Origin: Sulfuritalea sp.
GTDB taxonomy: Bacteria > Pseudomonadota > Gammaproteobacteria > Burkholderiales > Rhodocyclaceae
Assembly: GCA_023229545.1 (NCBI GenBank)
Contig: JALNZB010000001.1
Location: forward strand, 1 to 64,000
Direction of reading: 5' to 3'
Length of the DNA: 64,000 nucleotides
The notes under the pieces are model-generated. The model had not been told where the DNA came from, did not search any database, and was given only the letters and a program-made list of their open reading frames with translations. A program made the position numbers and the translations under genes. Shown in pieces: positions 17,190-25,950 of the stretch. The stretch's first letter is position 1; each line of letters starts with the position of its first letter.

Positions 17190-17249
17190 GATGGACTCTC
17201 TTTCCGTTGCGACGACCGGCCCACGCGAGGGCGACCCGGCACCAGAGGG

Positions 17250-17696
17250 CTACTTGGCTTGCAGCCGATACAAATACTCGGTCAGCGCCAGGATGCGGCT
17301 GCGCGCGGAAGATTCGGCGTCGTGCGCGGGGTAGTTTTCAAAGAACGCGGAACTTTGCATGCGGAAGCCACGGCCCCAGATCGGCATGTCGCGCGGGCCA
17401 TGCGCCTTCACTTCCTGCCGCCCGTCGATGATCTGATAGACGCGGTCGAAGGGGAATACGCCGCCGTTGTTTTTGGCGAGCAGGGCAAGATCAGGCATTT
17501 TGGCGGTCAACTGCGCTGCGACCGGTCCGTTGCCCTTTCCCCCGAGGCCATGACAAACGGCGCAAGCCCCCTCGTACTCGAACTTGCCCACGTCCACCAG
17601 TTTGTCTGCGGCGACGGCAACCGTGGCGAAGCAAGCCATCGCCATGGCGATGGCGTGAACGACTGCGATATTCCTCGATTTGCTTGTGATTTGCAT
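17250..17696 (-). CDS. Periplasmic class I cytochrome c
   Basis: 148 residues with a signal peptide (MAMACFATVAVAADK). There is one haem site, CAVCHGLGGKGNGP (about 39-52), and DMPIWGRGF supplies the likely Met ligand. The pattern resembles single-haem carriers that pass electrons between dehydrogenases and oxidases. It lies first of three genes (17250, 16881, 16600) on the minus strand that share secretion signals and probably one transcript. Confidence 0.88.
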   Translation of the reverse strand: MQITSKSRNIAVVHAIAMAMACFATVAVAADKLVDVGKFEYEGACAVCHGLGGKGNGPVAAQLTAKMPDLALLAKNNGGVFPFDRVYQIIDGRQEVKAHGPRDMPIWGRGFRMQSSAFFENYPAHDAESSARSRILALTEYLYRLQAK

Positions 17697-17741
17697 GATG
17701 TCCTCTCCTTGGAAATTGTTGAATGATGCAGGCGGCGTGCC

Positions 17742-18926
17742 TCAGAGCATTTCGATGGCCAGCGCGATGCCCTGGCCGCCGCCGATGCAAAGGGTGACGA
17801 TGCCGCGCTTGAGGCCGTCGCGTTGCATCGAATGCATCAAGCGGGTCGCCAGCACCGCGCCCGAAGCGCCGATCGGGTGGCCGTGGGCAATCGCGCCGCC
17901 CTCGACGTTGACGATGTCCGGCGCAAAATCCAGCTCGCGCAGGCAGGCCAGACTGATCGCGGCGAAGGCTTCGTTGATCTCGACGCGCTGCACGTCGACG
18001 ACGCTCCAGCCGGCGCGCGCCAGCGCCTGACGCACGGCCGGCACCGGGCCAAGGCCGAAAAAGCCCGGCTCCACCGCGCCGATGCCATAGGCTGCCAGCC
18101 TCGCCATGGGCTTGAGACTGTTCTTCTCGGCCCAATCGCGCTCGGCGACGATCATCGCCGCCGCACCGGTATTCAGGCCGGGCGCGTTGCCGGCGGTGAT
18201 GCTGCCCTCCTTGCGGAAGGCGGGTTTGAGTTTGGCGAGGCTTTCGGCGGTAGTTTCCGGACGGTTGTGCTCGTCCTTGTCGAACGGCGTCGGACCCTTG
18301 CGGCCCGGTACCTCGACCGCCACGATCTCGGCGGCAAACTTGCCGGCGGCCTGCGCGGCGGAAAAGTTCTGCTGCGAGCGCAAGGCCCATGCGTCCTGAT
18401 CGGCGCGGCTGATGCCGTTCTTCGCCACCAGGTCCTCGGTGTGCCAGCCCGAGTGCTGGCCGGAGAAGGCGTCGTTGAGACCGTCCATCAGCATGGCGTC
18501 GAACATCGGCGCGTCGCCCATGCGATAGCCCCAGCGACCGTTCTTCACCAGATACGGCGCCTGATCCATGTTCTCCATGCCGCCGCCGATGGCGCAGTCG
18601 ATCATGCCGGCCCAGATTTCGAGCGCGGCATTGACCACGCCCTGCGCGCCGGAACCGCATACGCGATTCACCGTCAGCGCCGGCACTTCCACCGGCAAGC
18701 CGCCAGCGACACCGGCCTGGCGCGCGGGATTCATCTTGACGCCGGCCTGGATCACGTTGCCCATCACCAGGGCCTCGATCTTGTCGGCGGCGAGATTGGC
18801 GCGCTTGAGCGTTTCACGAATCACCGTTGCGCCGAGCGCGGGGGCGGGCACACTCTTCAGGCTGCCGTTATAAGTGCCGATGGCGGTGCGCACGGGGTTG
18901 CAGAGGACGACTTCGCGGTTTGTCAT
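17742..18926 (-). CDS. Acetyl-CoA acetyltransferase / 3-ketoacyl-CoA thiolase
   Basis: 394 residues, the normal thiolase length. The acyl-accepting Cys is in NRVCGSGAQGV (about 89), the second-half His in GHPIGASGA (about 350) and the general base in LCIGGGQGIA (about 380). It condenses two acetyl-CoA or cleaves 3-ketoacyl-CoA in fatty-acid, polyhydroxyalkanoate or aromatic-acid metabolism. The single gene context does not tell which. No beta-oxidation partners are adjacent. Confidence 0.92.
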   Translation of the reverse strand: MTNREVVLCNPVRTAIGTYNGSLKSVPAPALGATVIRETLKRANLAADKIEALVMGNVIQAGVKMNPARQAGVAGGLPVEVPALTVNRVCGSGAQGVVNAALEIWAGMIDCAIGGGMENMDQAPYLVKNGRWGYRMGDAPMFDAMLMDGLNDAFSGQHSGWHTEDLVAKNGISRADQDAWALRSQQNFSAAQAAGKFAAEIVAVEVPGRKGPTPFDKDEHNRPETTAESLAKLKPAFRKEGSITAGNAPGLNTGAAAMIVAERDWAEKNSLKPMARLAAYGIGAVEPGFFGLGPVPAVRQALARAGWSVVDVQRVEINEAFAAISLACLRELDFAPDIVNVEGGAIAHGHPIGASGAVLATRLMHSMQRDGLKRGIVTLCIGGGQGIALAIEML

Positions 18927-18955
18927 GATAGTGCTCCTATTTCGGATATCTATTG

Positions 18956-20155
18956 TCAGGCAAGAGTCGGCGCTGGCGGCACGGCGGCTTCGCGGAACTG
19001 CTGCTGAATTTCCACCACCTTCGCCGCATTGAAGATCAGCGCGTCGACGCAGTCCTCGTCGAACTTGGTGCGCGCGAGCTTGCGCAGCCAGGCGAAGGCC
19101 TGGTCATTGCTCCAGGATGGTTTGTAGGGACGCACGCTGGTCAGCGCGTCGAATACGTCCGCTACCGCGACGATGCGCGCCTCCAGGGGAATTTCACGGT
19201 CGTGCAGGCCGTTGGGATAGCCACCGCCGTCGATGGTTTCGTGGTGCGACTCGGCAATATGCCGCAGCAGATCCAGGCCATCGAGATGATCCAGGCCGAA
19301 ATTGTGAGCGATGGCATTGATCATTTCCAAACCGCGCACCGTGTGCTGCTGCATTTCCTCCCGTTCGTCAGCGGAAAGCGGTCCGGGCTTGAGCAGGATG
19401 CGGTCGGGCAGGGCGAGCTTGCCGATGTCGTGGAGAGGCGCGAACTGAAATATGCGCTCGATGTCCGAGTCATCGAGCGAGGCCGCACCCGTCGCCGCAA
19501 GATGCTGGGCGATCAGCCGCGCATAGCGCGACATGCGGTCGATGTGCGCTCCCGTTTCGGGATCGCGGTAATGCACCATGTCGTGCGCAGTCTTGACGGC
19601 CGCGGCAAGGAGTCGCACCGCCAGCATCTCCGACGTGATGACCGACGAAATCAGGTGCGCATACACGTCGAGCCGACACAGCGCGCTTTCATTCATGGCG
19701 CAGGTTTCGCGCGAATTGAAGAAGATGAATCCCCAGAACGTGCCGTCGAGCAGCATGGGAACGGTGTAGCTGCAACGGAAACCGTCTTCGGCGATGATCC
19801 GCGTATGCAGATGGCGTCCGCTGTGGAAGATCGCCAGGTCATCCACCATGCGCGGTCGGCCGGTGCGCAGAATATCCTGTAGCGAGGGCGAGTCGGCAAG
19901 GCGCGCCTCGTAGCGCACGAGATCGTTTTTTCCCGGCGAACTGGCGAGAAACGTCTTGAGCATGTCCGTCGGCGCGTCATAGGCGGCCACCGAGATCCGG
20001 TCCACGAAGCCGAACTCCGCATACAGCGCCTCATGGATTGCCGCGAGTTTGTCTTCCAGCGGCATGCCACGGTTTAGCGCCGCAAGCGGATCGGCGTGGC
20101 GAAAGAATGGCGACTCGGCTTCGCGGTCTGGCACGGCAAGGCTTTCCTCTGTCAT
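18956..20155 (-). CDS. GAF plus HD-GYP type phosphodiesterase
   Basis: 399 residues. An N-terminal GAF-like sensor (about 30-190) leads an HD domain with HDIGKLALPDRIL (about 255-268) and the HD-GYP type motif HHETIDGGGYPNGL (about 304-317). It is therefore likely to hydrolyse cyclic di-GMP. EIPLEARIVAVADVFDALTS also matches. The last residues, AAVPPAPTLA, come from a dispersed-repeat copy that supplies the end of the frame. It is cytosolic and its neighbours do not reveal its signal. Confidence 0.88.
   Translation of the reverse strand: MTEESLAVPDREAESPFFRHADPLAALNRGMPLEDKLAAIHEALYAEFGFVDRISVAAYDAPTDMLKTFLASSPGKNDLVRYEARLADSPSLQDILRTGRPRMVDDLAIFHSGRHLHTRIIAEDGFRCSYTVPMLLDGTFWGFIFFNSRETCAMNESALCRLDVYAHLISSVITSEMLAVRLLAAAVKTAHDMVHYRDPETGAHIDRMSRYARLIAQHLAATGAASLDDSDIERIFQFAPLHDIGKLALPDRILLKPGPLSADEREEMQQHTVRGLEMINAIAHNFGLDHLDGLDLLRHIAESHHETIDGGGYPNGLHDREIPLEARIVAVADVFDALTSVRPYKPSWSNDQAFAWLRKLARTKFDEDCVDALIFNAAKVVEIQQQFREAAVPPAPTLA
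18963..18986 (-). repeat. Dispersed repeat copy at the end of the HD-GYP gene
   Basis: AGAGTCGGCGCTGGCGGCAC then GGCGG. It encodes the C-terminal VPPAPTLA of the HD-GYP protein, so it extends the protein without breaking a domain. Confidence 0.85.
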
Positions 20156-20233
20156 GGACGAAATTGCAGGGGTACGGAGGTTGCCATGCTACGCCCTGCA
20201 AATAGTCTGCCGCAACCATGCAAATTGCCCATA

Positions 20234-20458
20234 TCAGCCTTTGCCGCAACAGCCGCGCTGGTCCTGAATCGGCGGGCAAGGCACGGTGCCGTAGGAGCAG
20301 AACACGCAGCAATCTCCCGGCTTGGGCTTGAGCAGCGCATGGCAGCCTTCGCACTCGTAAAACCACTGGCAGGCGTCGGTGGGCATGGTTTCGGTCTTGA
20401 CATGACCGCACAGCGGACAGGTCAGTGTCGATTCGAGAATGATGTCAGCCGCGCTCAT
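20234..20458 (-). CDS. GDCCxxCSYG-motif zinc-ribbon-like protein
   Basis: 74 residues from the ATG preceded by AAGGGGTGG. It has CPLCGH, CEGCHALL and GDCCVFCSYGTVPCPP, so nine or ten Cys in 74 residues. Small proteins with the GDCCxxCSYG motif are often encoded beside arsenite efflux genes; the molecular role is not settled, metal binding is inferred. Its start overlaps the acr3 end by 14 bases, so it is part of the arsenic operon. Confidence 0.85.
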   Translation of the reverse strand: MSAADIILESTLTCPLCGHVKTETMPTDACQWFYECEGCHALLKPKPGDCCVFCSYGTVPCPPIQDQRGCCGKG

Positions 20459-21512
20459 ACCACCCCTTGCTGGCATTGACCACCTTGACCACCAGCAGCA
20501 TCACCGGCACTTCGATCAGCACGCCGACCACGGTCGCCAGCGCGGCGCCGGACTCGAAGCCGAACAGTGAAATCGCCGCAGCGACGGCCAGTTCGAAGAA
20601 GTTGCTGGCGCCGATCAGGGCGGAAGGACAGGCGACGCTGTGCTTCTCGCCCACGGCGCGGTTGAGCCAGTAGGCCAGTCCGGAATTGAAGAAGACCTGG
20701 ATCAGGATCGGCATGGCGAGCAAGGCGATCACCAGCGGCTTGTCAATGATGGCCTTGCCCTGGAAGGCGAACAGCAGCACCAGGGTCGCCAGCAGCGCGC
20801 TGATCGACCAGGGGCCGATTTTTTCCATCGTGGTGTCGAAGTGATTCTGTCCCTTGCGCAGCAGCGACTTGCGCCAGATCTGGGCGAGGATCACCGGAAT
20901 CACGATGTAGAGCACCACCGAGGTGAACAGCGTGGCCCACGGCACGCTGATGGCCGAGATGCCGAGCAGAAAGGCCACCAGCGGGGCGAAGGCGACCACC
21001 ATGATGCTGTCGTTCAAGGCCACCTGCGACAGCGTGAACAGCGGATCGCCGTTGGTCAGCCGGCTCCAGACGAAGACCATCGCCGTGCACGGCGCGGCGG
21101 CAAGCAGGATCAGGCCGGCGATGTAGCTGTCGATCTGATCCGCCGGAAGATACGGCGCGAACAGGTGGCGGATGAACAGCCAGGCGAGAAAGGCCATTGA
21201 GAAGGGCTTCACCAGCCAGTTGACGAACAGCGTGACGCCGATGCCGCGCAGGTGGTTCCTGACTTCGTGCAGCGCGCCGAAATCCACCTTGACCAGCATG
21301 GGAATGATCATGATCCAGATCAGCAGGCCGACCGGGAGGTTGACGTGGGCGTATTCCATGCGGCCAACGGCCTGAAATACACCGGGCAGGAACTGCCCCA
21401 GGCCGATGCCGACGACGATGCAGAGGAACACCCAGATCGTCAAATAGCGCTCGAAGAAACTCATCGGCGCCGCGGCGGCACGTTTGGCCGTTACTTCGCA
21501 TTGTGCGGACAT
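20445..21512 (-). CDS. acr3: Arsenite efflux pump of the ACR3 type
   Basis: 355 residues with about ten membrane helices. The family signature AAAPCTAMVFVWSRLTNGDP (about 146-165) holds the essential Cys of ACR3 pumps, and NDSIMV follows. It exports As(III) across the inner membrane. It starts three bases after the arsC stop. The preceding reductase makes As(III) from As(V), so the pair forms a complete detoxification route. Confidence 0.93.
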   Translation of the reverse strand: MSAQCEVTAKRAAAAPMSFFERYLTIWVFLCIVVGIGLGQFLPGVFQAVGRMEYAHVNLPVGLLIWIMIIPMLVKVDFGALHEVRNHLRGIGVTLFVNWLVKPFSMAFLAWLFIRHLFAPYLPADQIDSYIAGLILLAAAPCTAMVFVWSRLTNGDPLFTLSQVALNDSIMVVAFAPLVAFLLGISAISVPWATLFTSVVLYIVIPVILAQIWRKSLLRKGQNHFDTTMEKIGPWSISALLATLVLLFAFQGKAIIDKPLVIALLAMPILIQVFFNSGLAYWLNRAVGEKHSVACPSALIGASNFFELAVAAAISLFGFESGAALATVVGVLIEVPVMLLVVKVVNASKGWYERG

Positions 21513-21515
21513 GGC

Positions 21516-22016
21516 TCAGTTTCCTGTGTGAATTCGCCGTGCCGCCAGCGCCGACTCTTGCGGCGTCATGGTTTCCAGCGGCAGGGCGAGAAAAGCTTCG
21601 ATACGCTTCTTCAACGACTGATAGGCTGCCTCGAATGCCGCGCGCCGCGCCTCCAGCGGCTCGACATGCGCCGGATCGGGAATGCCCCAGTGCGCGGTGG
21701 CGGGGTGGCCGGGCCAGATCGGGCAGGTTTCTTTGGCAGCGTTGCCGCAGACAGTGAAGATGAAGTCAAAAGTCGGTGCTGGCGGTACGGTGTTTGCGCT
21801 GAATTCATCCCAGGATTTGCTGCGCGCGCCCTCGCATGGCACACCATGTTTTGCCAGCGTTTCCAGCGCAACGGGATTCACCGTGCCGCCCGGCTGGCTG
21901 CCGGCCGAATACGCCTTGACGCGGCCCTTTCCCAGATGATTGAAGAGCATCTCGCCGAGAATGCTGCGCGTGGAATTACCGGTGCATAAGACCAGAATGT
22001 TGAATACCTTGCTCAT
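21516..22016 (-). CDS. arsC: Arsenate reductase, LMW-phosphatase type, with two repeat insertions
   Basis: 166 residues, longer than the usual 135-145. The phosphate loop CTGNSTRS (about 11-18) and the redox pair in FTVCGNAAKETCPIWPG are present, so reduction of As(V) to As(III) should be intact. Between them, where relatives have a short Pro/Ala stretch, this protein reads NTVPPAPTFDF from one dispersed-repeat copy. A second copy near the C-terminus gives QESALAARRIHTGN. Both keep the frame. Start by position after the Trx-CcdA gene, 14 bases away. Confidence 0.9.
   Translation of the reverse strand: MSKVFNILVLCTGNSTRSILGEMLFNHLGKGRVKAYSAGSQPGGTVNPVALETLAKHGVPCEGARSKSWDEFSANTVPPAPTFDFIFTVCGNAAKETCPIWPGHPATAHWGIPDPAHVEPLEARRAAFEAAYQSLKKRIEAFLALPLETMTPQESALAARRIHTGN
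21536..21559 (+). repeat. Dispersed repeat copy at the C-terminus of arsC
   Basis: CGCCGTGCCGCCAGCGCCGA then CTCT. The coding strand reads ESALAARR, seven codons before the stop. Confidence 0.85.
21768..21792 (-). repeat. Dispersed repeat copy inside arsC
   Basis: AAAAGTCGGTGCTGGCGGTA then CGGTG, one mismatch in the 11-base core. It encodes VPPAPTF between the phosphate loop and the redox cysteines of ArsC. Confidence 0.75.
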
Positions 22017-22030
22017 AAGCTATTTCACTT

Positions 22031-23311
22031 TCAGGAATCAGCCGGCGTCAGGCGCGACGCGACAAATGTAACACCCACCGCCACCGCCATCAGGCCGAAG
22101 GCGATGCCGACCTGGCTGACGCGCTCGGGCGCTGCCAGCAGCAAGGCGCCCAATTCCAGCATCATCACGCCGGACATCAGCTTCAGCAGCCGGCCCTCGC
22201 GCTCGGTGAGCTTGCGCGCGCCGAGACTGCCGGCGAACACGGCGACGATGGCGGCCAGCGGCAGCACGTAAATCAGGTTGTAGAAGGCCAGATAGCCGTA
22301 GCGGGCGGCGGGCGACAAATCGGCCAGCGTCAAGAGGCGCGTATAGACCATGGGAAAACCGGCGGTGCACAGCAGCTCGTAGAAGTTGGCGGCGATGGCC
22401 AGAAAGGCCGTGGCGGCGATCATCGCCGGCAGATTCTCGGCGCTGAGAATGTTGCGCGCACGGCGAAAGATGTCGGGCTTTTTCGATTCGGGAATCGACA
22501 GCGTGAATCCCTTCTCAAAGAGAAAGAAATCCTTGACGTTGATCGCGCCGACGAACACCGCCAGCGCGCCCGCCGCCAGCGTCACCCAGACCAGATGGCC
22601 GAAGAGTCGGAAGACATTCAGCCAGGCCGCCATGAAGGCGAAGTACATCAGGCCGGAAACGGCGACGAAAATGCCGCCGATCACCAGCATGCGCGGGCGG
22701 CTCTTCTGGTGCGCCATCATCGACAGCAGAAACAGCAGCACGAAAAAGGCGCAGGGGTTGAAGGCATCCAGCCCGGCCAGCACCAGGGTCAGCGCCGGCA
22801 GCGAGAGGCTGGCGGCATCCACCGCGCCGATCAGCGGCAGATGGATCGTCTCGGCGACCGGAGGTTTGGCGCTTGCCGGCGCCCCGCTGCTTGCTCGCGC
22901 ACGACAGTCGTCCAGGCGTCGGCGGACGGTGGCGCCGGTAATCTCGTCGCCATCCCAGCCGACATGCATTTCGCCGCAGAACAACAGCGCCGGAACTCCG
23001 GCGACTTCTTCACCGATGACGCGGGCCATGGCTTCGTACTGCCGCAGGTTTTCCGGGTGGCGCGAAACCTCCAGAGAATGCAGTTTGACCCAGGGCCGCG
23101 CCTGCGGGATGGCGTCGACAAAGGGATGCGCCGCCGTGCAGTGCGGGCAGGTCAGCGACCAGAAAAAGTAAAGCTGAACTTCCGTCTGGCCGTCGGCGTT
23201 GGTGCGCAGCCAAGGGTCATCGGCGCGCGCCGCGAACGATGCCAGCAGCAGAACGCCGAACGTGGCAAGAACAGCCAGTGTGCGTTGCCAACATTCTTTT
23301 CCGGTACGCAT
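22031..23311 (-). CDS. Thioredoxin-like plus CcdA/DsbD-like membrane protein
   Basis: 426 residues from the ATG; a GTG five codons upstream is possible. A signal peptide (residues 1-30) precedes a thioredoxin-like domain with the pair FFWSLTCPHCTAAHP. A membrane domain of about eight helices follows, with LDAFNPCAFFVLL and FYELLCTAGFP, the two cysteines of CcdA-type electron transporters. It probably carries reducing power across the inner membrane to periplasmic thiols. Within the ars operon it may support thiol or metal redox balance. Start and CDF stop are adjacent. Confidence 0.85.
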   Translation of the reverse strand: MRTGKECWQRTLAVLATFGVLLLASFAARADDPWLRTNADGQTEVQLYFFWSLTCPHCTAAHPFVDAIPQARPWVKLHSLEVSRHPENLRQYEAMARVIGEEVAGVPALLFCGEMHVGWDGDEITGATVRRRLDDCRARASSGAPASAKPPVAETIHLPLIGAVDAASLSLPALTLVLAGLDAFNPCAFFVLLFLLSMMAHQKSRPRMLVIGGIFVAVSGLMYFAFMAAWLNVFRLFGHLVWVTLAAGALAVFVGAINVKDFFLFEKGFTLSIPESKKPDIFRRARNILSAENLPAMIAATAFLAIAANFYELLCTAGFPMVYTRLLTLADLSPAARYGYLAFYNLIYVLPLAAIVAVFAGSLGARKLTEREGRLLKLMSGVMMLELGALLLAAPERVSQVGIAFGLMAVAVGVTFVASRLTPADS

Positions 23312-23318
23312 GGCGGAC

Positions 23319-24239
23319 TTATTCACAAGTTTTCAACGGTTGGGCGCAACCGTGATCGAGACCGTCGGTTTCGATCTGAATCGTCGGATGCGTGATGTGG
23401 AAATGATCGTGCAGCTCGTGCGCAATCCGTTCGAGAAAGTCATCCCCCGGGCATCCGCAGGGCATCACCAGATGCGCCGACAGGGCGATGTCGGTGGTAC
23501 TCATGGCCCAGACATGCAGGTCGTGCACTTCCGTAACGCCGGGCAAGGCGCGCAGCAGGGCATCCACTTCGGCGAGGATGACGCTTTCCGGCACGCCGTC
23601 GAACAGCAGGTGCAAAGACTGGCGGAACAGGCTCCAGGTGCCGGCGATGATCGCCAATGCAATCGCCATGCTGGTCAGCGGATCGAGCCAGGCCCAGCCG
23701 GTCTTCAGATAGACCGCGCCGGAAACCACCACGCCGAGCGAGACCAGGGCATCGGCCGCCATGTGCAGGAAGGCGCCGCGAATGTTCATGTCGGCCTTGC
23801 TGCCCGCCATGAATAGCGCGGCGGTGGCGCCGTTTATCAGGACGCCGATGGCGGCGACGACCATGATGGTGATGCCGTCGGTCGGCGCCGGCGATTGCAG
23901 CCGATGCGCCGCTTCCCACAGCAGGGAACCCATCGCCACCAGCAGCAGCACGGCGTTGGCGAAGGCAGCAAGAATCGAGGCGCGCTGCCAGCCGTAAGTG
24001 TGGCGGTGATCCGGCTGCCGCCCGGCGGCCAGCGCCGCGACCCAGGCCAATACCAGTCCGGCCACGTCGGCCAGGTTGTGCCCGGCGTCCGCCAGCAGCG
24101 CCAGTGAATCGACCCGCCAGCCATAGAACGCCTCGACGGCGACGAAGCCGATGTTGAGCGCGATGCCAATGGCAAAAGCCCGGCTGAACTCCGCCGGGCC
24201 GTGGTGATGCCCGTGTTGATCGGGCGCGTGCATGGACAT
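23319..24239 (-). CDS. Cation diffusion facilitator metal efflux protein
   Basis: 306 residues. A His-rich N-terminus (HGHHHGP) precedes six helices with the metal-site signatures SLALLADAGHNLADV (about 44-58) and MAADALVSLGVVV (about 158-170). A cytoplasmic domain contains EVHDLHVWAMSTTDIALSAHL. Members exchange Zn, Co, Ni or Cd for protons. The start is the ATG of the repeated MSM. It lies in the middle of the arsenic operon, suggesting combined metal resistance. Confidence 0.9.
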   Translation of the reverse strand: MSMHAPDQHGHHHGPAEFSRAFAIGIALNIGFVAVEAFYGWRVDSLALLADAGHNLADVAGLVLAWVAALAAGRQPDHRHTYGWQRASILAAFANAVLLLVAMGSLLWEAAHRLQSPAPTDGITIMVVAAIGVLINGATAALFMAGSKADMNIRGAFLHMAADALVSLGVVVSGAVYLKTGWAWLDPLTSMAIALAIIAGTWSLFRQSLHLLFDGVPESVILAEVDALLRALPGVTEVHDLHVWAMSTTDIALSAHLVMPCGCPGDDFLERIAHELHDHFHITHPTIQIETDGLDHGCAQPLKTCE

Positions 24240-24250
24240 GACGTTGCGGC

Positions 24251-24481
24251 TTACAGCCAGCCTTCGACCTTGGCCTGCGCCGGTACGCCGCCGGCATGGA
24301 CGATCTTGCCGTCGATCACCACGCCGGGCGTGGACACCACGCCGAAGCCGATGATCTGGCGCAGGTCTTCGACTTTCTCCAACTCGATTTCGACGCCCTT
24401 GGCCTGCGCCACTTCGGCGATCAGCTTGAGGGTGTTCTGGCAGTTGGCACAACCGGTGCCAAGGACTTTGATGGATTTCAT
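24251..24481 (-). CDS. Small glutaredoxin-like thioredoxin-fold protein
   Basis: 76 residues, the whole fold: KVLGTGCANCQNTLKLI carries the CxxC pair (about 10-13) and GVVSTPGVVIDGKIV the cis-Pro. This is the redox-active disulfide family of archaea and bacteria that is commonly encoded beside DUF318/YraQ-like permeases, as it is here. It probably reduces a partner in the membrane or cytosol. Confidence 0.88.
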   Translation of the reverse strand: MKSIKVLGTGCANCQNTLKLIAEVAQAKGVEIELEKVEDLRQIIGFGVVSTPGVVIDGKIVHAGGVPAQAKVEGWL

Positions 24482-24532
24482 TTCAGTCTCCGGGTGGAAG
24501 GATGTAACGGGGAATCGGCCATGGGAAGCTCC

Positions 24533-25582
24533 TTACAGAGCAGCGTTGAAGACGTAACCGACGACCAGGATGCCGAGCGCGACCACGCCGACGAAAGCAG
24601 CGATCAGCGGCAGCTTGAGCACCTTGCGCAGGATGACTATTTCCGGCAGCGACAGGGCGATCACGCTCATCATGAAGGCCAGCACGGTGCCCAGCGCGGC
24701 GCCCTTGCCCATCAGCGCCTCGACCACCGGCAGGATGCCGGCGGCATTGCTGTACATCGGTACGCCGATCAGCACGGCAGCCGGCAGCGACCACCAGGGC
24801 GCGTCCTTGCCCATGATCGAAACCATGAAATCCTGCGGCACGTAACCGTGAATCGCCGCGCCCAGGCCGATGCCGGCGAGGATGTAAGGCCATACCTTGC
24901 CGACGATGTCCTTGACATGACCGACGCCGGCATCGATGCGCTCGGCCCAGTGCAGGGTCTCGTCGATGTATTCGACCGGCTGGCTGGCCTGCATGGCGCG
25001 CACCCAGTCTTCGAGATGGCGCTCCATTTTCAGCTCGCCGATCACCAGGCCGGCGACAATCGCCACGGTAAGACCCAGCGCCAGATACAGCGTCGCCACC
25101 TTCCAGCCGAACAGGCCGAACAGCAGCGCCAGCGCCACTTCATTCACCATCGGCGCCGAAATCAAAAATGAAAACGTCACCCCCAGCGGCACCCCGGCCG
25201 AGAGAAAACCGATGAACAGCGGCACCGCCGAGCAGGAGCAGAACGGCGTGACGATGCCCAGGCTCGCCGCCAGTATATTGCCGACGCCGAGCCGCTTGCC
25301 GGCGAGCATCGCCCGCGTCCGCTCGGGCGAGACGAAGGTGTGCACCACGCCCATCACAAAGACGATGCCGGCGAGCAGCAGCAAGACCTTGGGCGTGTCG
25401 TAGAAGAAGAAATGCACGGCCTCGCCCAGATGCGTCTGCCGCGTCAGGCCCAGTGCGGCAATCGCGGCGTCGGCAAACGGCGTCAGGCTGGCATAGCCCG
25501 CGATCCAGGCGACGCCCGCGAGCGCCAGCCAGCCCCAAGGCGGACGGCGCGGCAGGCGGTAGAAGTCGACCGGAGCATCCAT
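24533..25582 (-). CDS. DUF318/YraQ-type permease
   Basis: 349 residues with about nine or ten hydrophobic helices and the family signature GIVTPFCSCSAVPLFIGFLSAGVP, split by position about 107-130. The starting ATG is at MDAPVDF, eight bases after the arsR stop. The family is linked to heavy-metal or organoarsenical export, often with the small thioredoxin-like protein found next to it here. The substrate is inferred only from context. Confidence 0.88.
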   Translation of the reverse strand: MDAPVDFYRLPRRPPWGWLALAGVAWIAGYASLTPFADAAIAALGLTRQTHLGEAVHFFFYDTPKVLLLLAGIVFVMGVVHTFVSPERTRAMLAGKRLGVGNILAASLGIVTPFCSCSAVPLFIGFLSAGVPLGVTFSFLISAPMVNEVALALLFGLFGWKVATLYLALGLTVAIVAGLVIGELKMERHLEDWVRAMQASQPVEYIDETLHWAERIDAGVGHVKDIVGKVWPYILAGIGLGAAIHGYVPQDFMVSIMGKDAPWWSLPAAVLIGVPMYSNAAGILPVVEALMGKGAALGTVLAFMMSVIALSLPEIVILRKVLKLPLIAAFVGVVALGILVVGYVFNAAL

Positions 25583-25590
25583 ATCTGTTC

Positions 25591-25929
25591 TCACGCCGCG
25601 CAACGCTCGGGACGCCCGGCCATGGTTTTCAGCCGCTTCAGGTCTGTCGCGAACTCCGGCACGGCGCCCGTCGGCAGGGTATCCAGCAGGGCGGCGGTCC
25701 ATGGCGGCAGGGAGGCATCGAGCCGGTAGAACATCCACGTGCCCTCGCGGCGCGGCGCCACCACGCCGGCATCCTTCAGCACGCCGAGGTGGCGCGAGAT
25801 TTTGGGCTGGATGTCATCCAGCGCGGCGGTAAGCTCGCACACGCACAACTCGCCCTGAGTCGCCAGCAGGGCAAGAATGCGGCGGCGCGTGGCATCGGCG
25901 ACCGCGTCGAAAATTCGTTGAGTATCCAT
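25591..25929 (-). CDS. arsR: ArsR-family metal-responsive repressor
   Basis: 112 residues from the internal ATG (MDTQRIFDA). It has the winged helix ADATRRRILALL ... PKISRHLGVLKDAGVV and the metal site ELCVCEL (Cys pair at alpha-3). It should bind operator DNA and release it when As(III) or Sb(III) binds. It is the first gene of the minus-strand operon that runs to 20234. A palindromic operator candidate lies 22 bases upstream. Confidence 0.9.
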   Translation of the reverse strand: MDTQRIFDAVADATRRRILALLATQGELCVCELTAALDDIQPKISRHLGVLKDAGVVAPRREGTWMFYRLDASLPPWTAALLDTLPTGAVPEFATDLKRLKTMAGRPERCAA

Positions 25930-25950
25930 GTTCGGTAATATACGCATCGC

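Noticed and set aside
23876..23895. Repeat-like TCGCCGGCGCCGACC in the CDF gene
   Set aside because: Two core differences and a common GC-rich codon context; not counted as a copy.
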